From assembly GCA_002245135.1 (NCBI GenBank), contig NGBS01000024.1, positions 54,466 through 118,465 on the forward strand: a stretch of DNA of 64,000 nucleotides. Reading direction: 5' to 3'. The position numbers and the translations under genes are program-made. Of this stretch, positions 1 through 12,600 are shown piece after piece. The notes beneath the pieces were generated by a model. That model was not told the DNA's origin. It was given only the letters and a program-made list of their open reading frames with translations, and did not search any database. The DNA is from Proteromonas lacertae (taxonomy: Eukaryota > Sar > Bigyra > Opalinata > Proteromonadidae). How positions within the stretch are numbered: position 1 is the first letter of the stretch; each line of letters starts with the position of its first letter.

Positions 1-2852
1 TTCATAAATGGTTGGGTAATGATTTACAACCCATTTATCATATAATGCATTTCTTTTTAATTGATTTAAAGACCATATTCCACCACTGATACTTACATTC
101 ATATATTCAAGAAATGTATTTCTATACAGTTTAATATAATTTGGTAAATATTCCTTATATTCTGAATAATAATTAGTAATGCTCATATTGCTTGAAATTC
201 TTGAATATAAATGATAGTTAAATTCTTCCTTATCTTCTTCATGCAATTGATACTCTTCTTCTGAAAAGTGAATTTGATTAAACCATTGTTGAAACATATC
301 TTCAATTTTTTCATTACTCTCTATTCTTTTATTTTGCTTCAATTCATTATACTTCATTTGATTAATCCATTTGAATATCGGATCATAAGCATATAAATGT
401 GAAGCATCTTCTTCTTCTTCAACAAATGAATGAATATCAATTATGCTATCTTTCATAATATATTTTATAAGAATTGAATATGGAATGTATAGCAATGGTT
501 TTAATGGTTTGAATCTTTTCAATTCAATCTTTTCGTCTAAACTCATAGAATTTGTTTTAGAAAACTCAAGTAAACTAACATATATACATAAAAGAAGCAG
601 TGTAGAAAAAAATATGCTAAAAAGATATTGGTTTATTTGATAATGATTTATATATATCCATTCTAGTATTTAATTCTTCTAATCTACGTTTTATCTATGA
701 ATAAGAGATTAATATAAATATACATCCCATAATCGATTGTTCAATTCATCATATTCATGATCTTTAGCTTTTTGTCTTAATTCTTCTCTTTGCTGATCAG
801 ATAATAGTTTTATGGAATATTTTTCTAATATCTTCGATTTACATCTACTTCCAACTCGTACTAATTCGCCTGGTTTTAATACATCTGTAAATGTTTCTAG
901 AAATTGATCTAATGCATGATTTGTATAACAAACTACTAATATTGGACCATTGTATTTATGATTCTCCAATAAAATCTTTACAGCTAATGAACCAACATAG
1001 GTTTTACCAGTTCCTGGAGGTCCCTATATTCATAATTAAATATATAGCATTATACTTGAACTAAACTGATTTGCTTTGTCAACATATTCTTCAATGCTTC
1101 TAATTGACTTTCATCTAAATCTTTACATTCTGTATAACTAGGCCATGTTGAAAGAATTCTAAGATTTTCACGATTAGGAAATACAGAATCCATCTTATAA
1201 ATAGTAAACATATCAATATATGAAGGATAAGAAACAAATTTTAATCCATTTACTAAATTGGATTTGAATGGTAATTCATATTCTAAATTACATATTTTAT
1301 TTCTCAATGACATTAAAGTGTATTTCTATAGACAATCATATCAATATTTATACATATGCTTCAAAATATATTTCAGGAGATTCTGCCATTTGATAATTCA
1401 ATCCAGATTCTAATCTGCAAACTGAATTTTCCAATGATGTGATTATTTTTACTGTTATTTGAGGTCTTAAGTTAGATGAGTTTTTATCATCATCAAGAAA
1501 TTTACGATTTGCTAATGTACACCAAATTAATGTTTTATAATTATCTGGAGTTATACATAAAAGTGTTCCAAACTGTAATCTTTTTCTATTTATATAAGAA
1601 TATAATATTATTATATATACGAGAATCTCCATTTCAATTTAGGATATGGTTTATCAAATTCTATTTGATATAACATTCCATTTTCCATATTATAATCAAA
1701 TGAAATACATTTCACATTCTTATATGAAAAACAAAACATATTTCGATTATTACTTTTATTATTATTGCTAGCAATCTATATATATATAATAATCATTATT
1801 AATACATTTACTGTTTGTTGTAATGGTAATAATACATCTGCTCTTAGTAATAAATAATGAGTACTTAAATATTCTCTTGTACTTTTATAACCATCTAATT
1901 TATTATCTCTTAACATTGAAAATATCAAATCTTCATTGGAATGTATTTCTTCATAGGTTGGAATTATTGGCAATCCTTCAACCATTATTGAATCTTCATC
2001 ATATAAACTGAAATATTTATTTATTACATTATAATACTCTCTTACTTTCACTAATAAACAACTTTCAATTGGTTTTATCTTTTCTACAATTGATTTAATT
2101 GTTTTTACTTCCCATTTCTCATCTATTGTTTGTTGATATAAAGATAAAAAACATAAGGATTGAACTAATAGAAAATCTTTTTGAGAATCATTCACTCTGT
2201 TACAATATTCATCACAGAGCTTCAATATGTATTTTGAAAAAACAATTCTACTAATTTCTATTTTACTAATAGTTTTAAGAATAGAAAGATAGGTTTTGTC
2301 TTGTTTAAAATGTTCATATAATATATAAAACAAACTGATGATATGTTTTACGTCTTCTTCGTTATTACCACTCTCAATCACACATTGATATAAATGTTGA
2401 TCAATCATCGTTTTTGCTGATTTAATCCAAAAAAATAGATTAGTTTCAGTATCTTGTGGGTTATAATTATATAGTACTTCCATCATATAGTCCCTGGCTT
2501 TGTAATCAGCAAAATCTTTGTTATCTTTACCATTTTCTCTAAGACTGACATATAGTGGAGGTACAACATCTTGAAAAAATATCTTAACATCTTTTACCTC
2601 TAATCTTCTAGTTCCATCCTTATAACACAAAATTATGTCCTCCTCTTTAATTGAGCTTCCATCATACGTTATTTTATTGATTTTACCACATAAATCTTTT
2701 ATCAATGATTCTAAAGTAATTTCTTGGGTAATATGAAGATTAAATATATCACTCTCCAAGTAATGAACTTTAACCTTCTTAATTCTCTTTATTTTATCAC
2801 ATTTGAACCTTTTATTTGATTCGCGTGGTTGATATTGCCTTTTTCTTTTCAT
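1..2852 (-). CDS. ZNFX1-like superfamily 1 helicase, 5' part (gene runs off the left edge)
   Basis: Resembles the NFX1-type zinc-finger helicase ZNFX1, an RNA helicase of the UPF1 group acting in small-RNA and antiviral pathways in animals and fungi (family knowledge). Visible in order: a basic N-terminus, the ZNFX1-type segment ending GLPIIPTYEEI..STREYL..LLRADVLLPL, then YFEAY, then Q-GPPGTGKT (Walker A, spliced across an intron at 1024-1055), then CYTNHALDQFLE (motif Ia region). Introns at about 1776-1805, 1590-1622, 1326-1353, 1024-1055 and 695-723 join the exons in frame. I chose the ATG at 2852 because the open frame beyond it has no ATG. The frame changes by one extra base in a T run near 615-620, after which an open frame continues to base 1. 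The DEAD-box-like motif II and the zinc fingers would lie outside the window. Identity is fairly secure; the precise subfamily is inferred. Confidence 0.8.
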
Positions 2853-2932
2853 AACAAACAAAAATGATAATGACTTTCACAGTGACAAGTCAAACAATCA
2901 ATCAAACAACAAACAACAAGCAAATCAATACT

Positions 2933-4005
2933 CTATAACAAATTATCTTTCTTCATTTTATCTCTCAATTCACTCAAATAATCATCTAATCCATTTTCGC
3001 CAATATTCTGAAGTTCTAAGGGTAATTGATAAAACATTTTGTCAGAAGGTATTATACCACTCTCTACTTCTACCACTTTATATATCAACTTATCAACATC
3101 AATACTGTTTAATTCTTCCCATTCAAATAAACATCCATCAACTGTTTTTCCATCATATATACCAAAATCTATTATCCAAACTTTCTTATTATTTTCAACA
3201 TACACATCAACTGTATAATTATTTTCTTCATCATAATTATCCTTTATTATTTTATTAAAGAATTCACTTATTAAATTTCTATATAAGTCTTTATCAGTAT
3301 TTAGAAATTTATAATATGTTGAACAATATCTTTGACTTATCCCATTCAAATTTTTATTCTTTATAAATAAACGAAATTCGGTTGAATGGTTAATATTATA
3401 CCATTTTCTTAATACTAATGTTGGTTGTGGTGGTTCATAGGATGGATCTGATGTATATTCAAAGGGATTGAAATAATCAGAAGATAATTGATTGGATGAT
3501 TTCATTAGCATGTATATATGACCAGGTGTATTACATTGTAATGTTCCAATCATCCAATCACTATCTTTAGCTGCTGTCCAATTTCCTTTGATAAATACAT
3601 TTCCATCTAACTCTTTTATTCCATTCAGAATTTCTAATTCTAATTCCGGAAATGTATATCTTTTATTCATCCATGAACTATTTGAGTTTGAATCACTTTC
3701 TTCTTCTCTTTCTTTATTATCATTATCATCTTTATCATTTTCTACAACTACACCTTCTTCCTTATCTTCTTCTTCTAATGCAGATGGATGTTCATAACGA
3801 GGGTCATTTGTTTGAATATCTTCATATTCAGGTAATATTATTCCATCTATTCTTAAATATTAACATGAATACCTTCGTCTAGATATTTTATATATTCTTG
3901 TGGTAAAAAAATAAACATTGAACGTATTGTATGCTTTTTGAATTTAGGATACCAATAAACTATTGAAGAATGAATTAATTGTAAAGGATGTATAGTAGAT
4001 GACAT
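2933..4005 (-). CDS. CDC123: CDC123 (D123) family eIF2 assembly factor
   Basis: CDC123 is an ATP-grasp chaperone that helps assemble the eIF2 translation-initiation complex in the cytosol. The predicted protein has 348 residues, close to the family's usual size. An N-terminal IRSMFIFLPQEYIKYL segment precedes an acidic linker; then follow GNWTAAKDSDWMIG, the FRLFIKNKNLNGISQRYC core and the VDVYVENNKKVWIIDFG nucleotide-site segment, with the family's conserved acidic FEWEEL near the end. One 26-nt intron (3847-3872) restores DEDGIILPEYED and an exact codon count, which supports both the intron and the ATG at 4005. The gene lies upstream of a helicase on the same strand, with no sign of functional linkage. 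Confidence 0.93.
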
Positions 4006-4130
4006 AATTTAATAACTATATGAAGATTAAAAATGATTTTAATGATAATGGGGTTATGAAAAATTAATTTTTAAACACCAATGTTTTAAAAAACATTCTT
4101 TAACACTAAAATAATAAAAAATTAATATAA

Positions 4131-5240
4131 TTAATCAATTCTTCTTTTCGATCTACAATAATATTCATTAATTCTTTCTTTACATGAAGAAGAAAATGAA
4201 AACTGAGGAAATACATTGTGATATTTATTAATAATCTCACATATCAATAAATCAACACAATAATTCACATTTTCAAACTCCTTTTCTTTATTTAAACTTA
4301 ACATTTTCAACTCATCATTACTAATGCAATCAATTTCTTTCATATATTCATCTAACTCAATTTGAAGGGTAGTTAAAGATTCAAGTAATGTAGGAATAGT
4401 AATTTGAATATAACCATTAATATCATATTGATTCTGTTCTATTAATTTTAGTAATATATTCAGTATTTCCACTATATTATTATAACTAAATAAAACCACT
4501 TCATTTTTAATATTTGGGTAGTTAAACCATTCATTCTTTTTATTGTTATTTTCATTTGTATTTCCAGTGATTATATCTAATTTTTTATCTTTTAGATATT
4601 TTTGTTTGTAAAATAATTTATAAATATATAGACCAAATGGTATTTTCAATATATACTCAGGTATTTTATTCTTATTTAACTCCAACAACTCATTACATAT
4701 CTGCAAAGTGGTTGAAAATGAGTTTATATTATTAATCATCACTTCACTCATTTTATACCACAATTTTGAGTTGATTATTTGACTTATATTAGAAGAATCA
4801 TGGATTAATATAAATGAAATATATTTATATAAATAAGATTGAGAAAATTCATATTTCTCATAGTTACGATGATGATCTAATATCTTTTTATTTTTATTTT
4901 TATTTTTATTATCACTTTCTTTCAGTTGATTTATTGTATTTCTGTAATTATCGTTGATGATGTTATTATGATCCTTATATATTGTATTACATCTTTCATT
5001 TATATCAGATATGATATTAAATCGATTATTAGAAGAAGAAGAAGAATTTATATTCAAATAATCCACTAGATTATTACCAACTGGTTGGTATAATGATTCT
5101 ATTATAATATTCAAATCATTCAGTTTATTATCTTCTCTTATTTCATTATCAATTGTTTTTAATAATGATATAGAGGTTAATACGATTTTCATATATTCTA
5201 ATAGAATGTTCCAGAAGGAATATAATACAAAGAAATTCAT
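4131..5240 (-). CDS. Uncharacterised Asn/Lys-rich protein, 369 aa
   Basis: One uninterrupted frame from an ATG at 5240. The protein is rich in Asn, Ile and Lys. The middle carries a low-complexity stretch (Ser run, then KNKNKNKK) typical of AT-rich genomes. The C-terminal two thirds look helical and ordered, with LLIEQNQYDINGYIQ and an acidic helix near residue 300. No signal peptide or membrane span is evident apart from a mildly hydrophobic N-terminus (FFVLYSFWNILL). I recognise no family. It could be an exon of a larger gene, but no upstream splice site was needed to open the frame. Confidence 0.55.
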   Translation of the reverse strand: MNFFVLYSFWNILLEYMKIVLTSISLLKTIDNEIREDNKLNDLNIIIESLYQPVGNNLVDYLNINSSSSSNNRFNIISDINERCNTIYKDHNNIINDNYRNTINQLKESDNKNKNKNKKILDHHRNYEKYEFSQSYLYKYISFILIHDSSNISQIINSKLWYKMSEVMINNINSFSTTLQICNELLELNKNKIPEYILKIPFGLYIYKLFYKQKYLKDKKLDIITGNTNENNNKKNEWFNYPNIKNEVVLFSYNNIVEILNILLKLIEQNQYDINGYIQITIPTLLESLTTLQIELDEYMKEIDCISNDELKMLSLNKEKEFENVNYCVDLLICEIINKYHNVFPQFSFSSSCKERINEYYCRSKRRID

Positions 5241-5272
5241 GTATAATGTGTAATACTTATAATAATTGAATT

Positions 5273-5948
5273 TTATAAATCTATAAAATAATATATATAT
5301 ATATTTATATATATATACAATAAGCAGAATAATGTTGGCAATATTGCAGTAATGAATGTGCTTTGTATAATATGTGGAATTTGGTTTATTATTCTCTTTG
5401 TATATCGATTGTCCAAAAATGAAGGGAATTCTATAATATATTGTTTATTTGCGTAAAAAATAACTGTATCAATAACACTGCCTATTATTACTACTGGAAT
5501 TGTAATGTATAGTAAGTTGTTTATATCAACGAATATCAAAATTGTTAATTTGAATGTTTTGGAGTAACTGATTAGTGAAAAATTGAAAAAAATCATTGAA
5601 AATATTCTTGAAACTAATGTTACAATCTTCATTCTATAATGACACTTATTTCCTTTAAATTTGTACATATATGACAAATGCAAATTCATAAATGATCCAA
5701 TTGAATAAAATATCTAATGAATATATTTGATATATAAATACTATTGAACACAAGAAATATGCTGTTGATTGAAAATTTAATATATGAAACATATTTCTAA
5801 TATTCATTGATTCACACAAAAATGCAACTGAAATATAATAAAAGATGATTAACAGAGGTAATTGCCAGATTAACGAAGCTGCATATTTAATAACTGCAGT
5901 ATTGTTGACAAAATAGAATAATTTCTCTGTATATTCTTCTGAATTCAT
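5273..5948 (-). CDS. Multi-pass membrane protein of unknown function
   Basis: Two overlapping frames together encode a small hydrophobic protein of about 215 residues. Likely membrane segments include LIWQLPLLIIFYYISVAFL, STAYFLCSIVFIYQIYSL, FSMIFFNFSLISYS, TILIFVDINNLLYITIP and FITAILPTLFCLLYIYI, so four to five spans. The frames join either through a 22-nt intron (GT near 5673, giving IY-CHYRMKIV) or by one extra base at a TAA. The first option needs an unusually short intron even for this genome. Divergent from the CAP-CCDC96 gene with only 109 bp between start codons. No family recognised. Confidence 0.5.
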
Positions 5949-6057
5949 TTGAAATGATTAGTAATTAAATGTAATTCAAAATGAATAGAAGTGGTGAACC
6001 AAAAAAAGTTTCTATAACCCGAACAGTTTTTCGTTTTAAATTTGATATTTCTTTTTA

Positions 6058-9000
6058 ATGGAAGAAACTGCTGAGACACAACCAGAGCCATCTCCAGATA
6101 ATCCAACTGAGCAACCAACTGATACAGTACAACCTCCTGCTGAACCACAAGAATCATCCAATAGTGAAACAAAGGAAAGTGAAAGTAAAGAAGAAACAAA
6201 AGAAGAAGTAAAGGAAGGAGAAGCTGCTCCACTACCTGCTGAAGGAGAGAATACCTGAAAAACCAGAAGAATCGAAAGAAGAGGCACCTGCTACTGCTGC
6301 AGATAATACTCAAGGTGAAGAGAAGAAAGAAGAAGGATCAGAACCTCCTAAAGAAGGTGAAGAGGCTTCATCAGAGAATAAGCCAGAAGAAGCAAAGCAA
6401 GCAGAAGGAACAGAAGAAACAAAACAAGTTGAAGGTGGTGAAGCAAAAGAAGGTGAAGAAGCTAAAACAGAAACAGGAGAAACGAAAGAAGGAGAGGAAT
6501 TAAAGGAAGGACAAGAAGGTGAAGCAAAAGAAGGAGAAACAACAGCACCTCCAAATGCAGGAGGAGGAGATGCAGCAGGTGAATCAAAAGAAGAAAATGC
6601 AGAAAATCGACCAGATACTGCTGCAACAGCAGGAACAAATGAAGGAGGAGAAGTTCAACCAGTGGCAACAGAAGAACCAGCACAAGAAGAAGAAGTAGAT
6701 CCCTATTTAGATATAAAAATGCATCTATTCGAAATAATAAATAAAGAAAGAAGTGAAGTAAATGCACCACCATTAGAATACGATCCATACGTCTCACAAT
6801 TAGGTGATAACCACTGTAAAGATATGTGTGAAAATCACTATCTATCTCATTATGACTTAAAAGGTTATAAACCTTATCAAAGATATGGTTTGGAAGGATT
6901 AAGTGACCATGTGAGTGATAATATTGGAGGATTTGATTATCCAGGATCAGATCCTGACAATACTACAAATGAAAGTATATTAAAAGCTATTGAAGATATT
7001 CATAATAAATATATGAATGGTGCAAGTGATGCTACTAATAGACAAACAGTGTTGGATGTAAATCATACACATATTGGTATTGGAATGTATTTTATATATT
7101 TTTTTTTAATTTTTAATTTTTTTTATATTTATAGATATGCCTTACCAGATTGTATCAGATTCACTGAAATATATTTAGATCGTTACACTGTCTTCCAACC
7201 AATCTCTAAAGAATGGTATAAACAAACACCAGCTTATGTGTATGGTACAAGTCTCAATCCAGATTTAGGACCATCAGGTGCATTAGTATACTTCGATCCA
7301 TTACCATCACCACTTAAACCAGGTGAAGCATCTAGAAAAGAAGGATATCCTGATTTTGGTGTAGATAAAGAACTCGTCGTTTGGCCTTGGGATATAAGTT
7401 ATGATGCTTCTAATCGAACATTTGTATTTCCATTGAATTTAGAGTCAAAATATGGAACTTATTATATTCAAATATTTTATAATTTAAAGGATACAATTGC
7501 CTATGATGAACCTACTGAAGGTGCTAGTGTTCCAGCTCCACAGTCAATATTAGGAGGATCATTAGTGTTGGAATATAAACCAGATGATGATATACCAAAA
7601 GGTCCAAAAGAGAATCCATATGAGAATGTTCAAGTGAGAGAATTAGCCAAGTCAATGTTTGTGACTGATATAAAGATAATTGATAGTTCGGAAAATGTTC
7701 CAGAGAATTACGTTGATAAAAGTATATATATATATATTTATTTTATTTGTATAGTTAATGGAGATCCACCTGAAGAATCATGTCCCTTCCAACTAATCTG
7801 TTCCTATGATCAACACTTCGATCCAATCACTACCATCACTTTACTAAGAGCACAGAATGAAGAAGAAGTAATCGAATTACCAGAAAACACTTCAGAAATA
7901 GCATATAATTTGGGAAGATTTGAAGAACCAAGGAAATATGTATATTTAGCAGTTAGACGAGATCCTGAACCAGAAACTCAATTATCCGATATAATGTTAT
8001 CATTTGGAGATACACCATTACCACCAGATTACTTTGAAATAGAATTACCTATACAAACACCAGTCAAAATCATATACAAACTGTTTGCACTTCCTAAGAA
8101 AGAAGGTAATGGAAATGGTGAAGAATATGGTGATGAAGAAGAGGAAGAAGATAAGCCAAAGTCACCCAACAGCAACAGTTCTGAAGAAAGAGATATGTTT
8201 GTAGATCCAATGGTAAGAATTGATGAATTACAACGTAAAGTAATGGAAGCACAACAGATTAATGCAGCACTCAAGAAAAAGAATGAATCTTTACAAAGAA
8301 AAGTGGTAAAAATTGTATCACAAGAGAATAACATGGATATGCAATTAACTAGTAATAATGCCGAAACAGAAAGAAGATATATGGACACTTTGGATGTATT
8401 GGCAAAGAATAATAAAGATTTGGAGGATCTACAACAAGATTATGATCAACAAGCATTAGAAATAAAAGAGAAATATGATGATAAAGAAGCTAGAGCTCAA
8501 GAAATATCTGATTCATTTATGAAGTTAAAGAGAGAAATAGCAAGACAAGCTGAGAATTCTCATACGGGTAAACCAATTCCAGACAGAGTAATATTACAAT
8601 TTGAAGATGCTGAAGAGAAGAAAAATGCAGAAGTTGAACAAGTTAGACTACAGTATTTGAATGTAGTAATGAGACAAAGAAAAGCAGAAAAAAGATTAAA
8701 AGAGAAGGAACAATTAGGAGGAGGACTACATTTAATAGATTTTGAACAATTGAAGATTGAAAATCAAACATTAAATGAAAAAATAGAAGAAAGAAATGAA
8801 GAATTACATAAGTTAAGAAAGAAAACAACTACCACTGTTCATATGTTAACACACACTCGTGAGAAATTACAGTTTATTGAAAAGAAGCATAAAGCTTTAA
8901 GAGATGATTTAGCTGATTTAACAGGTGTATTACAAGAAGAAAGAGATGAAATGGGTAAGAATAAACAGATTAGAGATAGAATGAGAATAAAGAGTGTAAA

Positions 9001-9163
9001 TCTACATCGAGATCAAGGATTCTTACAGAATAAGACTTTAGTAACAGATTATGAGAATAGAAGGTTGAATATTATTGCAATGAAGGAGAGAGTGGAAGAA
9101 TTGAAATCGAAACATGCTTATTTAACTAAACAAATAAAAGAAGCGAATAGAAAATTGAGATAA
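6058..9163 (+). CDS. CAP (SCP/TAPS) domain fused to CCDC96/CFAP184 ciliary coiled coil
   Basis: About 1,007 residues. The N-terminus is a Glu/Pro/Thr-rich acidic tail of about 200 residues. A CAP domain follows (INKERSEVNAPPLEYDP, DNHCKDMCENHYLSHYD, DNIGGFDYP, THIGIGIYALPD), with His and Glu candidates for the CAP tetrad. Beta-rich linker domains come next, with segments such as VWPWDISYDASNR and SCPFQLICSYDQHF. The last 330 residues are coiled coil with the CCDC96/CCDC113 signature GLHLIDFEQLKIENQTLNEK, followed by KLQFIEKKHKALRDDLADL. That family builds the axonemal complex linking radial spoke 3, the nexin link and dynein g. Introns of 48 nt (7087-7134) and 33 nt (7722-7754) are in frame. 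The acidic tail changes frame by one extra base near 6250; without it the codon count is exact. The CCDC96 identity is strong and the CAP call is good; why they are fused is unknown. Confidence 0.88.
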
Positions 9164-9259
9164 ATAATGTAGTTGGAATTGTAATAATTATTTCATTTAT
9201 GTATTTTTTGAATTATATTTTTTTGTTATAAATATGCTATATAAAATAGAGGGAAAATA

Positions 9260-9605
9260 TTATTCATTATTTTGATATTCTTCAGGAAGAACAGAATTTG
9301 GAACTGATTCTACAATATATTTAGCTACATCATCATCTCCATGTGCTTTAAGTAGCAATGCCTATACAAATTATAATCACAACAAAGTCATACAACTGCA
9401 CACTTTTGATATACTTTGAATTCTTTTTGACAACCAACTGTTTTAGCATTTCCTTTTACAAATTCATTTTTATACCTATTTATCACATTTATTATTCCAA
9501 TCCATACCATTTTGCCCAACAATCTTCATATTCGGCCTTTAACTTATCACATTCAGCTAAAACAAAAATATACAACACAATTATACTTTTATCAACACTA
9601 GACAT
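9260..9605 (-). CDS. TRIAP1: Twin CX9C intermembrane-space protein, Mdm35/TRIAP1 type
   Basis: A predicted 83-residue protein with two exact C-x9-C motifs, CDKLKAEYEDC and CQKEFKVYQKC, separated by WAKWYKNEF. This is the layout of Mdm35/TRIAP1, which partners PRELI/Ups proteins in phospholipid transfer across the mitochondrial intermembrane space. Three introns (30, 32 and 32 nt) are needed. With them the frame is exact from the ATG at 9605 to a TAA at 9260-9262, and the last intron joins KCAV to ALLLKAHGDDD. The exons are short and easily missed. If correct, the organism retains mitochondria or organelles with a CX9C import route. The gene is divergent from SPT6, with 91 bp between start codons. 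Confidence 0.85.
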
Positions 9606-9696
9606 TTTATAAACTTTTTGTAAACTATGAAAAAAGCAAAAGAATTTCTGTAAAGTCAAACACTTGGCTTGATAATTCAAATACATTTTTTATGAA
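9606..9696. promoter_or_regulatory. Bidirectional promoter between TRIAP1 and SPT6
   Basis: Only 91 bp separate the two divergent start codons, so both 5' UTRs and promoters must lie here or overlap coding sequence. The interval contains TTGGCTTGA at 9664-9672, a 9-mer that recurs close to other start codons in this window (see findings), and an A/T-rich stretch just before the SPT6 ATG. No TATA box can be singled out in such AT-rich sequence. Confidence 0.4.
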
Positions 9697-12600
9697 ATGT
9701 CTGATAGAGATGAAAGTATATGCAAATTATATGCATAAATAGACGAAAATGTGATGGATGAAGAAGAAAATTCTGAAAAAGAGCAGAGTGGTAACTACGG
9801 TGACGATGTGGAGGAAGGTATATGTTATTGATTTATATTTTTAGATGATGATGATGTATTTAGTGGTATGTATTTGTATATTATTTATTAGAGGATGATG
9901 ACACACCAAATAAACCAAAAGCAGCAAAAAAAAGTATTAGCTTATGGTTTATACTTCTATAGGAAAAATCAGTCAATTTATTGAAGATGAAGCAGAATTA
10001 GATGATCCAGACGAAGAAAAAGAAGATGATGAGGATGAAGATGATGAAGATGGAAATGGTATATTTAAATAGCTTTATTATGTTTTGATAATAGCCGGTG
10101 AATTGAAGGATTTTGTTGTAAACGAAGATGAAGAAGATAATGATGTATTTTATAGTTTGTTGTAATGATTTAATAGGGATTCAAAAGTGACGAAGATGAT
10201 GAAGATGAAACAACAGAAAAAACAACCACAAAATTAAAGAAATACTCTCAAATTCGAGATTTAGAAGAAGATCGAGATTTAATTCTCGATACACTTGGAG
10301 TCCATCGTACAACCGAAGGAGATGCAAGAAAAGAAGTAGAAGACATGGATCATACACGATACGATGAAGATTCTGAAGAAGAACAAGATTATGTCCTTCA
10401 AGCCAAAGATGAGTCTGACGAGTTAATGCAATGTAGAAAGATCTTTGGAGATGACATTATTGCATTTATACAAGGCAGTTTAACTATCAGTGCACCACCA
10501 CAGAAGCAAATGAGAGTATCAGATATAATTCAATCTCAGCAAGATACAATGGAAAAGATAATTATACAGCAAGATATACCTGAAAGAATGATTACATTAA
10601 TGGAAAAGAGAAAATTGAAGCAATATGATGAACAGATTAGTGAAGAGCAGTTGTTGATTGAAGCTCAATGGATTTATAATAGAATAGAAAATTCCTTAGC
10701 AATAATGAGGACAATTGATGATGAATTTACATCGGAATCTGATTTGAAACAAGTGGAACAATTCTTAGCATTATATTGCGTATTTATATATTAGAAATAT
10801 ATCCGTTATATTTCTATTTTTTATAGAATGATAAATTTGAAGTTCCATATATCGATACTTATCGTCATAATAAAGTCTCCAACTTCCGAAGAGATACATT
10901 GTTCGAAATAACTCGTTATCATGAAGAATATTTAAAAATGCAAGTATTGCATGAAAAAATATTAGATAATTATCCAAATCGATTAAATGATGATGATAAA
11001 TCATTATTGGCAATGTTACTAGGCGAAGCAAGTAGTTATGATGATTTGAAGTTAATTGATAAGCAGTTTCAAGTTTATACAGGTATGATTGCTGAAAGAA
11101 GAGAAGGTGGAAGTGTATATTTAAAACCAACCAAGAATAATGAATATAAAAATTTATCTATTTATTTAGATAATAGAGTATATAATATATATTATAATTA
11201 TTATTTAATAGATTGATGAAATTGTGTCATTATTTTTCCCTCCTCTTCTTCAAGCCTGTTACAAAATTCAAGTCAATGAAAATCAACCTGTGTTTAATCC
11301 AACAGAAGAACCTGAGGAATTTTACAGAGGATATTTAAACTCTTATTTCTTATCAGGTTTATCTGTCAAATCGGCTTGTAAGAAGTATTTGAAATTGAAT
11401 CTTATTAATAATTATAATTTAATTATGAGTGCTAAGGAGCATATTTGGCATATAGGAAGGTTTAATACATATCCTACTGAAGAAGGAGCTAAAGAGTTTC
11501 AAGATATGTTTCATGAATTGTTTGGATTACACGTATTATATATATATATTCTTTCTTTAATCTTATTCTTTTATGTATATATAGAGATTACGTAATAAAC
11601 CATTAGAATCATTCAAAGATAAAACATATCTATTAATCTTAGATGGTGAAAAAAGAGGTTTAATCCGTCAAGAAATCAACACATATGAAAATGACTATAG
11701 AAATAAATTAATCACTTTAATATGTTCAACAGGTAATCCACTATGGGATAAAGAAAGAGAAAATGTAGTAGATTTGATCTTACCTGATTTAATGCACAAA
11801 GCTGAAGAAATAGTAAGAAAAGACTTATATGAAATTGCATTGAAAGATATATGTAATAAATGCAATCAAAAATTAAAAGCTACTTTATATCAACAACCTT
11901 ATATTCCTGAAGATAAATCATCTTCATTTATTATGGTAATGTATTTATCATCCGAATATCGATCACCGAATTATATATTGATATTAAACCAAAATGGAAT
12001 GGAAATTGATTCTGCTTGTTATGTTAGTAAAAATGACGAAGATTTAAGAATCCAATTAGATACATTCTTACGTCAATATTTACCTTATTATATTGGATTA
12101 AATACATCAATGAGAATGAATAATTCAAAGTGTCGAATCGTATTAGAAAACTGTCTACAAAGAATGAATGAAACAAATATTGACAATTATGATGAAAATG
12201 ACAATCCTTATAATAATATAGAAAAATATAATGATTATAGACCAAAAGTAGAATTTATTAATGATAAAAGTTGTATTATATTCGCAGAGACACAAAAATC
12301 GAAAACTGAATTCCCTTCATTCGATAAAGATCATCGAGCAGCTATATCTATGGGTAGATTCATGTTAGATCCTCTAATAGAAATATGTAGATTATGGAAT
12401 GATAAAAATGATGATGAACCACCTATTCTATCATATACAGTAGATCAATATCAACATTTAATACCGAAAGATCGATTGAAATTAGAATGGGAAATACAAT
12501 TTCAAGATTTTGTTAGCTGCATTGGCTTTCAATATACAGATTACCCACATTTATCTGAAACATTAGCGTTTATACCAGGAATGGGAAGAATTAAAGCACA

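Noticed and set aside
5945-6313. Long reverse-strand open frames opposite the acidic tail of the CAP-CCDC96 gene (also 6462-6797)
   Set aside because: They mirror the GAA/GAG-rich coding strand and give Leu/Phe-rich low-complexity peptides without start context; the forward gene explains the openness.
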